Positions 11,318 to 23,900 are shown, numbered from the stretch's first letter. The stretch is 64,000 nucleotides of DNA from Callorhinus ursinus (GCF_003265705.1 NW_020313057.1:1284404-1348403); one strand, 5' to 3'. The notes: generated by a model from the sequence alone, not told the origin. Made by a program: numbers and translations.

Positions 11318-12435
11318 AAAAATCAGTTCCGTGACTAGTAGGACATGCTGAATTGTTTTCATGGTATAACTATGAAATTTAAGATACAATAACCAGTTGA
11401 TAGCATTCAGTAAGCAACATGTTAGCTGTCATTTTGATGTACTAATCACTGGAAAAAATTAACAGCAGCCCCTAAAGATGTCTGGCTTACAACAAAAAGA
11501 GAGTTGGGAATAAGAATCTGGCTCACATAATATTTCCTGCATCATCCTACCCGTAATGCTGTCTGCCAATTTGACTAATCTCTTAACTAATTAAGATTTA
11601 AAAATTTTTTCATGATTGCATTTAGTGAAAAATTTTGGAACTTACACCTTATTATACATTTCATGATCTGGTAGTAACACTGAGAAAAGTTAGAATTAAG
11701 AAGAAAATCTATTATTAATCTGCAAGGAAGTGCTACTGTGCCAATAACAATGTACTAACTTGCCTGTACACCCAAAATTTCAACCTGTTCATGTCTCAAA
11801 ATAGTAAAAATATTCACACACAGCTGTCAGCATAAACAAAACTGTGCTCTCTGCATCACATAGAGTGTGTTTATAAAAACTAAAACATAAGCATGACTGA
11901 GTCTGTCTCTACACAGGTTTAAAAGTTATCATTTTTGTAAGGATCAGCAGTGTACAGAATGTTTGAAAAACTTGAAATAAAAATACATAACTAAAAGATT
12001 GCAGTTGAAACAGGAAATCCTGAGATGTTATCTAGCTGAAATTGAGTTGATGTTAAAATGTATGGTGCTAACACTTTACTAAGGGTGATATAGTCCTAAA
12101 TACTGAGTGGGAAGGGTGGGAATAAGAGAAATTATTCTAGTCTGTAGACAATGAAATAGAATACTTAAAAGTTCATTCAGAGTGGGCTTTTAGAAATAGA
12201 TGTTATTAAATATTTCTATGCATTATTGAAATCTGTTTAAAGGCACTCAAGGTCCACCTTCTGATAAACGAGTCATAGATAGGTACTGATAGAATCCTCA
12301 AAAGTTAGCAGTCACAAACCAGTATCCCCTTAACACACACCTATTATCTCTGACAAAGCAAAGGAATTTTTAAGAAGTGATAAAGACATTGCTGGTCAAC
12401 CATCAGTGAATAAGGATATTGGCTCCACTCAGGTC
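11318..12435. other. Unassigned AT-rich sequence
   Basis: No gene and no repeat I can name. Confidence 0.5.
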
Positions 12436-12439
12436 CATT

Positions 12440-12595
12440 TTCAATTAGCCACATAGCCATGAGAAAGTCATTTGGACTCTCTGAGACTCAAAACATTTAT
12501 CTCTAAGTAGAGATAATTATACTTATTGTGATAATTAAATGAAATAATAAATGGTATATGAATTATTGTTATTTAACATCTATAAGAATGCTTGG
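12440..12595 (+). repeat. MIR fragment
   Basis: Sense MIR 3' half: GAGAAAGTCATTTGGACTCT, CTGAGACTCAAAACATTTAT, then GATAATTAAATGAAATAATA. Edges approximate. Confidence 0.65.
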
Positions 12596-12669
12596 CAATG
12601 AGTGAATTTTCTTTTCAGTTGATGGTTACATAGGGCAATATTGGTTTGGATTGTAATGCTTGTAAGGAA

Positions 12670-13185
12670 AAGTAATTTCGGGGGAAGGGAATGATGAATA
12701 GGAAGTGTACAAGAGATTTTTAGGTCAGTGAAACTATTACATATGATGGTAGATACATAACATTTGTCAAAACTTACAGAACCGGGATGCCTAGATCGTT
12801 CAGTCATTTTAAGTGTCAGCCTTCGGCTTAGGTCATGATCCCAAGGTCCTAGGATCAAGTCTTGCATTGGGCTCCCTGCTCAATGGGGAGCCTGCTTCTC
12901 CCCCTGCTTGTGCTCTCTCTCCCTCTCTCTCTCTGACAAATAAATAAAACCTTAAAAAAAACTTACAGAATCATACAAAATAGAGGAAACCCTAATCTCA
13001 ACTATGAACTTCAGTTAATGATGTATTAATATTGGTATACAAATTTTGACAAATGTCCTAATGCAAGGTATTACTAATAGGAGAAACTGTGTGTTGTGGT
13101 AGGGAGAGTAGTTTATGGGAACTCTCTGTACGATCTATCTGTAAACCTGTACTGCTCTAAAAACAATTGCACTAACTTAAAAACT
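12670..13185 (+). mobile_element. Old L1M 3'UTR fragment split by a SINE
   Basis: Sequence such as ATATGATGGTAGATACATAA, ACAAAATAGAGGAAACCCTA and TGTACTGCTCTAAAAACAAT matches the same kind of 3'UTR seen at 11030-11310. The two halves join through the SINE at 12783-12960. Confidence 0.75.
12783..12960 (+). mobile_element. SINEC with target-site duplication
   Basis: Forward, diverged copy: GGGATGCCTAGATCGTTCAG head, GGCTCCCTGCTCAATGGGG core, ACAAATAAATAAAACCTTAAAA tail. Flanked by AACTTACAGAA on both sides (12771 and 12960). Confidence 0.93.
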
Positions 13186-13430
13186 TTAAAAGAGCAAGAA
13201 GACAAAGGGAAGAGGGAAGGTAGGGAGCATCGTGGTGTGATGAAAGGCAGAGGCAAGCAGGCTTGCAGCTGGATGAGAGACATCCGAACCGAGGGGCTAA
13301 ACAACAGGACAAAGAGAGAGGAAACAAAGGGAAAGCCAGAGAGGGAAGAGAGTGTGAAAGAACACATAGATTGGACAGAGGCAGGCAGAAAGCAGGAGCA
13401 GGGACAGAGGTAGTGCCAACTGGGTGTCAC
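13186..13430. repeat. Purine-rich (GA/GGA) block
   Basis: Strongly G+A-biased + strand, e.g. GACAAAGGGAAGAGGGAAGG. Open on both strands for about 105-110 codons, as biased composition with few TA dinucleotides predicts. No protein motif. Confidence 0.5.
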
Positions 13431-13830
13431 ACTGGGGTCTAGCACACGGCTTTATGAATGTGAGCATCATTTGTCAAAAGCCCCAATCTAGCTATTATAA
13501 AGTAGAGGAATTAAAACTGGAGCACGACGGCCCTGGAAGGTTATTCGTGGACTTTCCAAGGGATTCACTGGTTAGTGTGACTTCAAGGTTCCCAATTTCT
13601 AGGTCGTTCAGTGCACATTCATCGTCCTTCCTAACGTTACTTAGGGTCCCCTTTCCTCCTCTCCTTTATTCCCATTTACAGCAGTCTTTCTCCTAATCTA
13701 TGGAAGAGAGGTTGCCCCTATCCCCTCCTGAATCTTCTTCCAGTGATGCTCTCCTGGGGGTGTTAAGAAACCAGAGAACCAAATAAAAAGACAATTCAAG
13801 ATTCTGTTGTGGAGAATCTATCTACTTTTT
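13431..13830. other. Unassigned sequence
   Basis: No gene or named repeat seen. Confidence 0.4.
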
Positions 13831-14045
13831 TTTAACTTTTTTTTTTTTAAAGATTTTATTTATTTATTTTACAGAGAGAGAGACAGAGAGTTAGCAAGAG
13901 CAGAAACACAAGCAGGGAGAGTGGGAGAGGGAGAAGCAGGCCTCCCACACAGCAGGGAGCCCGACGCAGGGCTCCATCCCAGGACCCTGGGACCATGACC
14001 TGAACCGAAGACAGACGCTTAACGACTGAGCCACCCAGGCGCCCC
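13831..14045 (-). mobile_element. SINEC with long target-site duplication
   Basis: Reverse copy with a clean end GAGCCACCCAGGCGCCCC. Flanked by AGAATCTATCTACTTTT (from 13813) and the same sequence from 14047, so a comparatively young insertion. Confidence 0.96.
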
Positions 14046-15869
14046 AAGAATCTATCTACTTTTAATTGTCAGTCATGTCACCATAAAATCATAAGCCTTC
14101 TAATCTTACCCTTGTCTCACACATATTTCTGTTAAAAAAAATATTAGAAATGGAGAATTCCATCCTTCTTGGGATATTCTGAAGCTAAACATTTTGTAGT
14201 GTGAGTACTAGGAATAATGGCAATTTTTGTTTAATGATCTCATCTCTTCCATTCCTCAGTTATTGGAAAAGGATGCATAATTCTTTGGGGCCATCTAAGT
14301 TAGGGGGAATGAAGTTTATAAAATTTGGGAAACCTCATTATGAAAAAGAATAAAAAATTACTATTACCAAATTATGTACAAAAGTGATGATTTATTAAGA
14401 ATGAGAAAACAATCCAATATATGATATTTGCTGCAAATTTGAAAATGCTGACAAATGTGACCAATACCATAAAATTCAGAAAGATAACATTTTTTTCTTA
14501 ACCACCTGAATGAAAATATCCCTCATTTTTTTCCTCCATTTTTTGCCTGCATATATTTTAAGCATCTCTTCATTTAACAGTTTCCTGATGTCATTTCCTG
14601 TGGACACAATAGAAGAATAATAAATTTTTCATCTAGCATGATTGATGGAAATTTTATCTTAGTCTTGATAACATAGAAAATTTTCTGTTAGTTTTAGAAC
14701 TTGTTATTGGTACTATCTGGTGACTCTTCAGAACTGTTTTCAAACGTGGGATGACCGCTAGAAAGTTTCCTATGTGAGCTATAAGATTTGGAAAAACTTC
14801 CCCAATATTATCTGGTTTCTCCCACGCTATCCACAAATTTCTGGTAGCAAGATTCATCAGACAGGTTCCCATTGTGGGTCTGTAATTTCTCATCAGTTCA
14901 CAATGCGGGGAGTATTCCTGAAAGACATTTCTGTATTAGGACAGCTAGTGTAATCAGGGTACATGGTAGTGACCCACCTGATAGCAAATGATACAAAAAT
15001 ATTCTATTAAACCCAAAATAAATGTACTCTCAACTCTCCTTTCTTTTAGTCACTTCATCCAAAAGGCCTGAGGCCACTCCAGCACCGAGGAAATGAGGAA
15101 AGAAGGGAGGTCTAAGTGAAAAGAGGCGGCAGTTCGGGCTACCCTGTCTTACTGATACATATTTTATGAGAATAAAATGACCATGTGAACCAGTGCTTGG
15201 GCCCTTCTTAGGTAAATCTATGTGCAAATCCCTGATGTTTCTACTTCTGTACTGTCATAGGAAATCTGCTTTTTTTTTAAGGGAGGGACAAAGGCCAAGC
15301 CAAAAGAAAAAGAAAAATTTTTTTTAAGTATCACCAGTAAGAAGTAAGGAACCCTAAGAATTGCTTGTTTTCTGCATATTTAAATATAAGCCATTTAAAA
15401 AATTATTTACAATTCCCATTTCTGGGTCTTGGTATTAGCAGGAAAGAAATGGATCTTTAAATATCTGAAGAAGCTTAATGAGATTGATTCAATTAAAAGT
15501 TATTTGAATATGTCTTGGGACAATCAAAATTTTTAGGGTACACTGAATAAAACCTATAGATAAAATTTTACATGCTTTCTTTAGAATCTATGCATGGTAT
15601 TCAAAAAAGAACATAAAACTTACTTTGTCAAATCAGATAAAGGATTGTACAATACCAACACACTATACAAGAAAAAGAATTGTACTCTACAAAAAAATTA
15701 TACCATAGTAAAATACTCTAAGTGCACTCTATCACCAAGTTATTTCATTTTACAAAATGTTTAATATTATCCACTTCACCACAAGAAGTACAATTATATT
15801 CTAAGTACCCAACCAAGACTTTTTAGCAATAGTTTTTGTCTTCATTGAATGTTGAAGAAAAGTACAGTT
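14046..15869. other. Unassigned sequence
   Basis: No named repeat. Contains one reverse open frame, listed separately. The rest is AT-rich. Confidence 0.4.
14654..14893 (-). other. 79-codon open frame of unknown nature
   Basis: Minus-strand open frame from ATG at 14893 to a stop at 14654. Composition looks protein-like (for example LATRNLWIAWEKP and HIGNFLAVIPRLK), with no low-complexity bias. The AT-rich sequence downstream on the minus strand could be an old 3'UTR, with AATAAA-like blocks near 14390. I do not recognise the family. It could be a fragment of a processed pseudogene or a chance frame. No splice sites were convincing. Confidence 0.2.
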
Positions 15870-16056
15870 GGGGCACCTGAGTGGCTCAGTAGGTTAGGCA
15901 TCTGCCTTCAGCTCAGGTCATGATCCCAGAGTCCTGGAATCAAGTCCCGTGTCGGGCTCCCTGATCAGTGGGGAGTCTGCTTCTCCCTCTCCTTCTGCCC
16001 CCCCACCCCCAGTCAAGCTCACTTTCTCTCTCAAATAAATAAAATCTTTAAAAAAA
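15870..16056 (+). mobile_element. SINEC with target-site duplication
   Basis: Forward copy: GGGGCACCTGAGTGGCTCAG head, AATAAATAAAATCTTTAAAA tail. Flanked by AGTACAGTT (15861-15869 and 16061-16069). Contains a C-rich expansion in the middle. Confidence 0.95.
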
Positions 16057-17680
16057 GAATAGTACAGTTATGATGTTTCGGGATATTGATTTTGTTATCT
16101 CAGCTTTAAAATGTGATTTTTACTTAAATATCCTCACGTGCTAAGCATACATGCTAAACCAAATTTACTGAAGGCATGCCATATGTTACTTCATAAACAA
16201 ATTATAATCTTAACTAGACAATATATATTGGATTATAACTAAGGAATGTTAAAATGAGAAAGAAAATTTCTTTTTTATAAATGAGTATGATGCAGATAAG
16301 TAAATTGTATTAGATAATTTTAATTTTTATGATCTTTTGTTCTCATTCCTTGATATGAACCTCATATGAATTGAAAAATCAATTCAGACTTTTTCTGGAA
16401 GCCAGAATGGACCAATTGTTGATGGTACTAGATTTGCCTATTAGGTTGTATTCGGCCAATTTTCCACAGGTTGAAGGAACTCAGTCTGTAGCTCCAAAAT
16501 TTGGATTGAAAAAGTTATTTAAACATATGATAAAATAAAGGCATTTAGTAGAAAACATTACAGCAAAGATGTATTGAAGTAATTAATCCATGTTTAGATT
16601 TTTCCAACTCTTTCTGAATCTGTTGGGTTATACAAAGTGCCTCAAGCAGGCATGATTAATAATTGCTAAATCTTCATAAACACTTTGGTATACTTCCCAG
16701 AAGCTAAAAAATTGAAAGCTTCTATTGACTGAGTAACAAATGCTTTTGCAAATGAGGTCATTTCCACTTCTTTCTTTCCAAAATATTTGAAGGAAGACCT
16801 ATTCATATTTTCAGCTCATACATCACTGAAAAGTAATTTTGATGATACATCACTATCTGAAATTTAGCATATACTTCAAGAAAAATTTGAAGAATCAAGT
16901 AACATGGTTATAAAATTCCTTCCATTCCTCCCTACTTATGTAGATGAAGGGCTCTCAGGCTTTACAGTAATAAACACAATGAATTAAATAACATCATTGT
17001 TGTAGCCCATCTCATTCCAGCAACAAATAATATTCATTCATGAGAACATGAACTAATAGAAGTAAAAACAGCTCTAGTTATCTCATCATGAGGTTTATTT
17101 ACAATTAAATGTTATCTTTGTTTAAATCACTTTCTAAGTTTGCAATATATTTATTGTGTTAATTATATCAATATATTACTAATAATTCTCATCACTCAAT
17201 CCATAAAAATTATTTTTGAACATTTAGAAACCTATGGTCAGAGAGAATTTAACAAACATAAAATTTCAATTTATATACATATTTTTGTACCAGATGTATA
17301 CTTTATAAAATTAATACAGACTCAAGAATAAAAATATATTACAAGAGGAAAAAATGTAGGGAATGTGAGATAAAATAGAATATGAAGGAGAAAATATAAT
17401 ACCATAAAGTTTTCCTAGTAAAGAAGAGCCATGAATTTTTGAAATTGAAATTGTGGGTATTAAATTCTTAAGACATTTGAAGTCCATTGGATACATATAT
17501 TTTTATTTTCATTGTGATTAGAATGCCTAACATGATCTGTACCCTCTAAACAGATTTCTAAGTGTGTGGTTAACTGTGAGGACTGTGGTGTGTGGTACAT
17601 GTCTAGAACTTTCTCATCTTGCATAACTGGAAATTTATATTCAGTCAGCAAAGATTTTCCCTTCTTCCTGTCTCCTGCAG
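16057..17680. other. Unassigned AT-rich sequence
   Basis: No gene or named repeat seen on either strand. Confidence 0.45.
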
Positions 17681-17775
17681 ATGCCCTTCAACTCACTGCT
17701 TTTTTGAGTTCAACTTTTTGAGATTCCACATATAAGTGAGATTATACAGCATTTGTCTTGATTTGTCAAGATTTT
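17681..17775 (-). mobile_element. Old L1 scrap, reverse strand
   Basis: GATTCCACATATAAGTGAGATT followed by ACAGCATTTGTCTTGATTTG is a familiar antisense L1M 3' block. Short. Confidence 0.6.
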
Positions 17776-17892
17776 TAGATGACCATTAAAAAATATGCCA
17801 AGGATACATAGGTTTTCCAGATAATTTTAAGGGCTAGCAGAGAAAAATATTTGAAGACTACTGCTATAAAGGCTTATCAAGAGCCCACTAGT

Positions 17893-18084
17893 GGGGCTCC
17901 TGGGTGGCTCAGTTGGTTAAGCAAATGCGTTTGGTTCAGGTCATGATCCTGGAGTCCCAGGATCGAATCACGCGTCGGGCTCCCTGCTCCGCCGGGAGTC
18001 TGCTTCTCCTTTTGACCCTCTTCCCGCTCATGCTCTCTCTCTACCACATTCTCTCTCGCGATAAGTAAAAATCTTTAAAAAACA
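17893..18084 (+). mobile_element. SINEC with target-site duplication
   Basis: Forward copy: GGGGCTCCTGGGTGGCTCAG head. Flanked by AAGAGCCCACTAGT and AAGAGCCTGCTAAT, a 14-bp duplication with two mismatches. Confidence 0.95.
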
Positions 18085-18190
18085 AGAAGAGCCTGCTAAT
18101 GATGTGATTTTCTTTGAAATGATTTTATTCTCAAGGGAACATGAAATTTAATCGTTCAATAATAATGTGATTCTAATGAAAAGTAGTCCC

Positions 18191-18385
18191 CGGGGCGCCT
18201 GGGTGGCTCAGTCAGTTAAGCGTCTGCCTTTGGCTCAGGTCATGATCCCAGGGTCCTGGGATGGAGCCCCGCATCGGGCTCCCTGCTCAGCGGGGAGCCT
18301 GCTGCTCCCCCTGCTTGTGCTCTCTCTCTCTCTCTCTCTCTGTGTATGTGTGTCAAATAAATAAATAAAATCTTAAAAAAAAAAA
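18191..18385 (+). mobile_element. SINEC with target-site duplication
   Basis: Forward copy close to consensus (GGGGCGCCTGGGTGGCTCAG). Pure (CT)n stretch at about 18321-18342, then GTGTATGTGTGTC. Flanked by AAAAGTAGTCC on both sides. Confidence 0.97.
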
Positions 18386-18424
18386 GTAGTCCTCTTTTCC
18401 GAGGGGTCAACAAAATACTTTCCA

Positions 18425-18641
18425 CCAACTCTTTTTATAAAATGTAGTTTTATTGGAACCCAGTGTCTATACCCATTTGTTTCCAAATTGTCCAAGGTGG
18501 CTTTTACACTACTACCAGCTTTCACTGCTGCTCTAAGGAAGGAAATGAATAGTTGTAATAGAGACCAAATGACCCACACAGGCTGAAATATTTAGCGTGT
18601 GGTCCTTTACAGTAAATGTTTGCCAATCTCTACTCTGTCAC
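18425..18641. mobile_element. hAT-type non-autonomous DNA transposon relic
   Basis: AAATGTAGTTTTATTGGAAC, TACCCATTTGTTTCCAAATTGTC, CACACAGGCTGAAATATTTA and TCCTTTACAGTAAATGTTTGCC follow the order of a common mammalian hAT-derived MER element ending in TTTGCC(A/G)A. Family name uncertain; boundaries approximate. Confidence 0.6.
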
Positions 18642-18989
18642 ATCCTTCTCCACTATCAGTAAAGCAGAAATTATAACTCTTTGGGCTGTATCTTCTGGTA
18701 TTTAACTCTACATTTGCAAATGCCATGTGCATCACTATCTCTTTTCCTATATTAAAAGATAGACACACACTCACACAAATTCCCCAAACCGACACACACT
18801 TTCATTTTGCTTAAATCAGTATTTGGTGGTTTTTATTTTTTTTAAACTTCCTATGACTATGTTGTTATTGTTAATAGTTGACACATTTCTTCTCTTCCCT
18901 GCATGATCATTTGATCTTCCTAAAGTTAGAATCACTTCAATATGTGCAAATACAAAACAATATTAATATAAACCGCAAATTATATAGCA
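18642..18989. other. Unassigned sequence
   Basis: No gene or named repeat seen. Confidence 0.4.
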
Positions 18990-20069
18990 CTGAGCACTTT
19001 CAGAAGGATTTCATCCATATGCCCCTAATATAAGTGCATAAAATATATGGATCTTATGTGTGCAGCTCGATAAAATTTTGCAAAGCGTCACCACTCCCCA
19101 AATCACAACATAGAACATTAGCACCCCCAGCGTGTCTCTGTGTTTTCTCCCAGTCATTATAGTTGTAATTTCCATCCTTATAGATGTGTGTTCCCTGTTT
19201 TTGAACTTGATATAAATGGAATCCTGCAGCTGTTACTCCTTTGTGTCTCTTTTCTTTCATGCATGTCTGCGAGATATATTCATGTGGTTGCATACAGGTA
19301 GTTAAAATACTTATCATGATTGTTTTATAAGAAATTGCCAAACCATCTTCCAAAGTGTCTGTACCTGTTGGCTTTCCCACCAGCGGTGAGTAAGAGCTCC
19401 TTATTCACTGTAAGCATATGAAAAGATGCTCCACATCCCCTCCAGCAGTTGGTATCATTGGTGTTCTGAATTTTGGCCATTCTAACAGGTGTGTAGTCGT
19501 ATCTCATTGTTTTAATTTGTGATTCCCTGATGACATATGATGTAGAGCATCTTTTCATATGATTACTTGCTCTCTGTATATCTTCTTTGGTGAGGTATGT
19601 GTTCAGGTCTTCAGCACATGTTTTTCTTCGGGTTTGTTTTCTTAGTGTTCATAAGGTTCTTTATACTTTCGGGATAAGAGTCCTTTATCGGGTGTGTCTT
19701 CTGCAGATATTTTCTCTCAATCTGTGCCTTATTTTCTCTTTTAACCGTGTCTTTTGCCTAGCACAAGTGTTTAAGTCCAGCTTATTTCACGGATTGTGGT
19801 TTTGGTGTTACACCTAAAAATTCATCTCACGTCCAAGATCTAGATTTTTCTCCTGTTTTCCTCCTTTTTTAGGAGTTTTATAGTTTTGCATTTTATGTTT
19901 AGGCCTATGAGCCATGTCAAATTAATTCTTGTGGTGGATGTAAGGTCTGCGTTGTTTTTTTTTCTTCTTTTGTGTACGGCTGTCCCAAGTCATTCATCAC
20001 ACATTTGTTGAAAAGACTTCTTTTCTCCATTGTATTGTCTTTGCTCCTTTGTCAAAATCTTCTGGCTCT
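18990..20069 (-). mobile_element. Old L1 (L1ME-like) 3' portion, reverse strand
   Basis: Antisense 3'UTR at left (GTGTGCAGCTCGATAAAATTTT) followed by antisense ORF2 C-terminus (CTTGATATAAATGGAATCC, TTGGCCATTCTAACAGGTGT, GCAGATATTTTCTCTCAATC). A young L1 tail is inserted at its right edge. Confidence 0.8.
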
Positions 20070-20557
20070 GTATCATACGACCTCACTGATATGAGGAATT
20101 TTTAATCTCAGGAAACAAACTGAGGGTTGCTGGAGTAGGGGTGGGGTGGGAGGGATGGGGTGGCTGGGTGATAGACATTGGGGAGGGTATGTGCTATGGT
20201 GAGTGCTGTGAATTGTGCAAGACTATTGAATCACAGATCTGTACCTCTGAAACAAATAATGCAATATATGTTAAGAAAAAAAAAGAAGAAGAAGATAGCA
20301 GGAGGGGAAGAATGAAGCGGGGTAAATCGGAGGGGGAGACGAACCATGAGAGACGATGGACTCTGAAAAACAAACTGAGGGTTCTAGAGGGGAGGGGGGT
20401 GGGGGGATGGGTTAGCCTGGTGATGGGTGTTAAAGAGGGCACGTTCTGCGTGGAGCACTGGGTGTTATGCACAAACAATGAATCATGGAACACTACATCA
20501 AAAAACTAATGATGTAATGTATGGTGATTAACATAACAATAAAATTTTTTTAAAAAA
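20070..20557 (+). mobile_element. Young 5'-truncated L1 (end of ORF2 plus 3'UTR)
   Basis: About 490 bp closely matching 43735-44210 of the full-length copy: TATCATACGACCTCACTGAT, then GGGGGATGGGTTAGCC, ending ACATAACAATAAAATTTTTTT. Flanked by TCTGGCTCT (20061-20069 and 20558-20566). The AATAAA is at 20538-20543. Confidence 0.93.
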
Positions 20558-20577
20558 TCTGGCTCTTTTTAAAATTT

Positions 20578-20642
20578 CCTTTTTCTTTTCTTTTCTTTCC
20601 CTCCCTTCCTCTCTTCCTTTCTTCCTTCCTTCCTTCCCTCCT
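20578..20642. repeat. Pyrimidine (CT-rich) simple repeat
   Basis: Run of T/C including TTCTTTTCTTTTC, TTCCTTCCTTCCTTCC. No purine other than isolated exceptions. Confidence 0.85.
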
Positions 20643-20659
20643 GAGTAGAGGGTACAATT

Positions 20660-21230
20660 TTGACCTGATGTGTCTACACTTTTCTCTTTCACTTGTTTTG
20701 ATTTTGTAGCCCTCCTTGATTATGTAACATGATAGCTTTCATGGTTTTGAGAAAATTTTGTCCTCAGTATTCTTTCTACAGTTTATGTTCCATTCCTTAC
20801 TTCCCTCTTTCTAGGATTCTGTTAATGCACATATTAAATCATTATCTTTATCTTATATGTGACTTATGCTTCTTTTTTCTTTTTTACATTTCCTTCCTTC
20901 CTTCTTTCTAGGCTACAGTTTGAATTCTTTTCACTGATCTATCTTCCAGTTCACTAACACTTCCTTCCGCATCTAATATAGATAAGATTCTTCATTTCAA
21001 CCCTGTTTTTCAGGTCTGGGATTTCCACATGATTCCTTTTTATATATTTCACATCCCTTTTGAAAATGTCCATCTTTTCTATACATTCTTGAATATTTTA
21101 ATCATAGCTGTATTTTAAAGTATATTTCCCATCACCTATGGGTCTGTTCCCTATTTTTTTCATATTATATCTGTCTTCTAGGATAACTAGTAATTTTTTA
21201 TAGAAAGCTATATAGGAGATTCATCCAAGT
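20660..21230 (-). mobile_element. Probable antisense L1/HAL1 fragment
   Basis: Antisense-like blocks such as TTTGTCCTCAGTATTCTTTC, TCTATCTTCCAGTTCACTAA and TAACTAGTAATTTTTTATAG fit the 5' half of old L1/HAL1 elements. Weak, edges approximate. Confidence 0.45.
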
Positions 21231-23539
21231 GAGGTCCATCCTGGAATAATAGTCATTCTCATTCTAGACTTAATAGTCACAGATTTATATGAGAATAATA
21301 AAGCAGGTATATACACCCACAGTATTTGCTGTAATGATTTTTTTCCCCCAACTGGCCACTTTGTAGTAGACATTTAACAAAATGTAGACATAATTATATT
21401 CAACTTATTGTCCGTGGGTATTTACATTACTCAAAAACTCACCCAGTTTTTGGCCAGCAGAGGCTGCTTTAAGAAAAGATTCCCCCTCTTTTATTGCTGC
21501 TCCAGTGTTATAAATTTGTTCAGTGTGGTGACATATAAACTAAATCAGCATAGAACTCTCCCTTCCCATAACCTACCAGAATTCTCTGCCCAGGCCAACA
21601 ATGTACCTATTTATTTCTGTCCCTGTTCATTTCTTTCTTTCCTTCTGTCATTTTCATGTGCATGTACGCATGTATCGATCGGGGTCTAATCAGTAGACAG
21701 AAACCACATGAATTATTTTAACAGATAATTTAATATATATTTTTGTTAACTAGGTGCTGGAGGATGCAAAAGGCAAATATTGACCACTTAGGTATCACTG
21801 AGTAGGAGCTGTAGGATCAGGCTAGGAGAGAAAAAGGGATGCAATTGGAATTACTGTAAACAGCTTAGAGGGGACCCCATGGAGCTGACACTAAGACCTC
21901 TGAGAAGGAAGTGTCACATAGCTGGTGCTGATGGCTCTGAGAGAGGGCAGTGCTGCTGGTTATGGGAATGCTGTCCACGTATATGCTGCAAACAGTGGCT
22001 GTTACTGGGGCACAATGCTGATCCAGGATAAAGAACTTGTATTGCTGGAATGATGATGAAAAGAATTGGAAATGAAACAGGAAATAGGCAAAAGAAGAAG
22101 GAGAAATTTCCTTGTCTCTAATCTAGCCTTCCTTTGTTCCTCTGGCAGCCCCCAAGAAATGGTCACCTGGAAAAGAGACAGTAGCATCATATTTCTCCCA
22201 CTCTGGGATGTATATTTATTTCACATTTAAACATATCTGGAATGGACATGAATCTTAAAATAGGTGGCATGTCATTGTTCAAGTGGTAATGTTTTTCTTT
22301 CTTAATGTCATATAAAATCATGATGTTCCTCATAATCAACGATTTCTTCCATTTCGTGAAAGATGGTATTTTTAAAAGCATAAAATGATTTCTATCATCA
22401 CAGCTTCCAACCCTAGTAATGATTGTTTTCTCTTTTAAGTTCTCACATACCATCTGTTAAATAGTTCTACAGTTTTGCAAGAGTCCACTATTAATCTTTC
22501 TGATTTATAGTTTCTGCATTATTTCCCCACATTTTAAATCATTTTCCCAGGATTATGGTTAACATTCTCATTTTCAGTCAAATCCTCTCTCAAAAGACAT
22601 TATGACATCTTCTGCATTTTAGATATCGAGTGGTGATTCTGCAACCACATTTGTAGACCCTTTTTTGTCTTGGGTTTGAGTCATATGGCCATGAAAAGTA
22701 CCCTAAGAAAATTACTGTTCTCTCCTACTTTAGTTTCAAGTTCCCTGTTAATAGTATTTGTTACTCTTCATAGCCTGAATGTTTTGCTTCAAGATTTATG
22801 GCAACTTTTCCTTATCCGTCAATAGCACCAACACTGACACCATGATGAATAAATCCATGGTTTTCTGGATCTTTCCAGAGAAAGATGAAACATAGTCTAG
22901 AACCTTATTTCTACTTTATAGAGTACCACAAAAGTACTTTGTGTAAATTTTGTTGTATATTTTTCTGATCATAATGTTCTATATGGCTCTCAAATTAGAC
23001 CTCTTCACTTCATTTTGAGTTTGGTTTGCAAATGTTTTAAATTTTCAGGAGAAATATAAACATGTAGTTGGAGGAAAGGTCACACTTTTGCTTTCTCTTT
23101 GTATTTGATGTGACATACCAATATACAGAAAGAGAAGAAATACCAACTTATAACACTACTGGAGAAAAATAATTTTGCCAACCAAAATGAGGGGTTCTAT
23201 CTTATTTATTAGATAATGTATTTAGTTGGCTATTTCTGTTAACTGCCCCCAAACTCAAGATGTTTGTCTGAAAATCTCACTTAATGAGAAGGGTGTATTC
23301 TGTATAATTTCTATTTTCTAGGTTATTGCTGGTGACTGTAACCAAAGTTATGCTGCTATATAATATAGATGAGCATTTTCTCAGAAGGTTTTGTCACTTT
23401 TCATCTGGTCTTTTATAGTAATTTCTTCATTCCCCTCTACCTGAATCCTATGTCACCTATTTTAGGATTATTTTTTACAGAAGGACCCCACTTGAGGATA
23501 CTGCTATCTAGATTAGTTCATTATCACCTCCCCCAACAA
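21231..23539. other. Unassigned sequence
   Basis: No recognised gene. The reverse 88-codon open frame at 22187-22453 has no known motif. The block at 21700-22160 may be an old interspersed repeat, but I cannot name it. Confidence 0.4.
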
Positions 23540-23900
23540 AGACCCCTCCAAATTCAATGGCACATAATTATCATTTATGTAATTCTTATGGACATAGGGG
23601 TCACGGGGGTTTGGTTGACCCAAACTGGATCAAGTAGCTGGCCTTGGCTCCAAGATACAGGTTGAGCCCAGGTCTTCTCCACATGTCTCTTACCTTCTTT
23701 GGGCCAACATGTTCTTCTCATGGCAGTGGCTGAAATAGGAGAAGCTAAGCTCTTCTCCACAAACATGTTTCAAATCTATACTTAAATCATGGCTGCTAAT
23801 ATTTCATTGCCAAAGCAAACTCAATGGTCAGGGAAGCACATTCTACCCACAGTAGGAAGAGGTTGGGATGTATATTTGCTCAGCAATAATTTAAACTATT
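23540..23900. repeat. Possible ancient interspersed repeat
   Basis: TACAGGTTGAGCCCAGGTCT, GTTCTTCTCATGGCAGTGGC, ATTGCCAAAGCAAACTCAAT and ACATTCTACCCACAGTAGGA occur in the order seen in a common mammalian medium-reiterated repeat. Family not identified. Confidence 0.4.

Noticed and set aside
13096..13445. Overlapping 105- and 110-codon open frames on both strands
   Set aside because: A purine-rich block depleted in TA gives open frames on both strands; no motif, no start context, no conservation evidence.
18191..18385. tRNA gene-like heads (A- and B-box blocks) in the SINEs
   Set aside because: They are the tRNA-derived heads of SINEC retroposons with A-rich tails and target duplications, not tRNA genes; no cloverleaf with a proper anticodon arm is intact.
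17893..18385. Two similar repeats about 300 bp apart, considered as a CRISPR-like or tandem array
   Set aside because: They are two separate SINE insertions, each with its own target duplication.
20141..20509. 122-codon forward frame
   Set aside because: Lies entirely in the young L1 3'UTR and recurs at 43837-44190; a non-coding tail, not a host gene.
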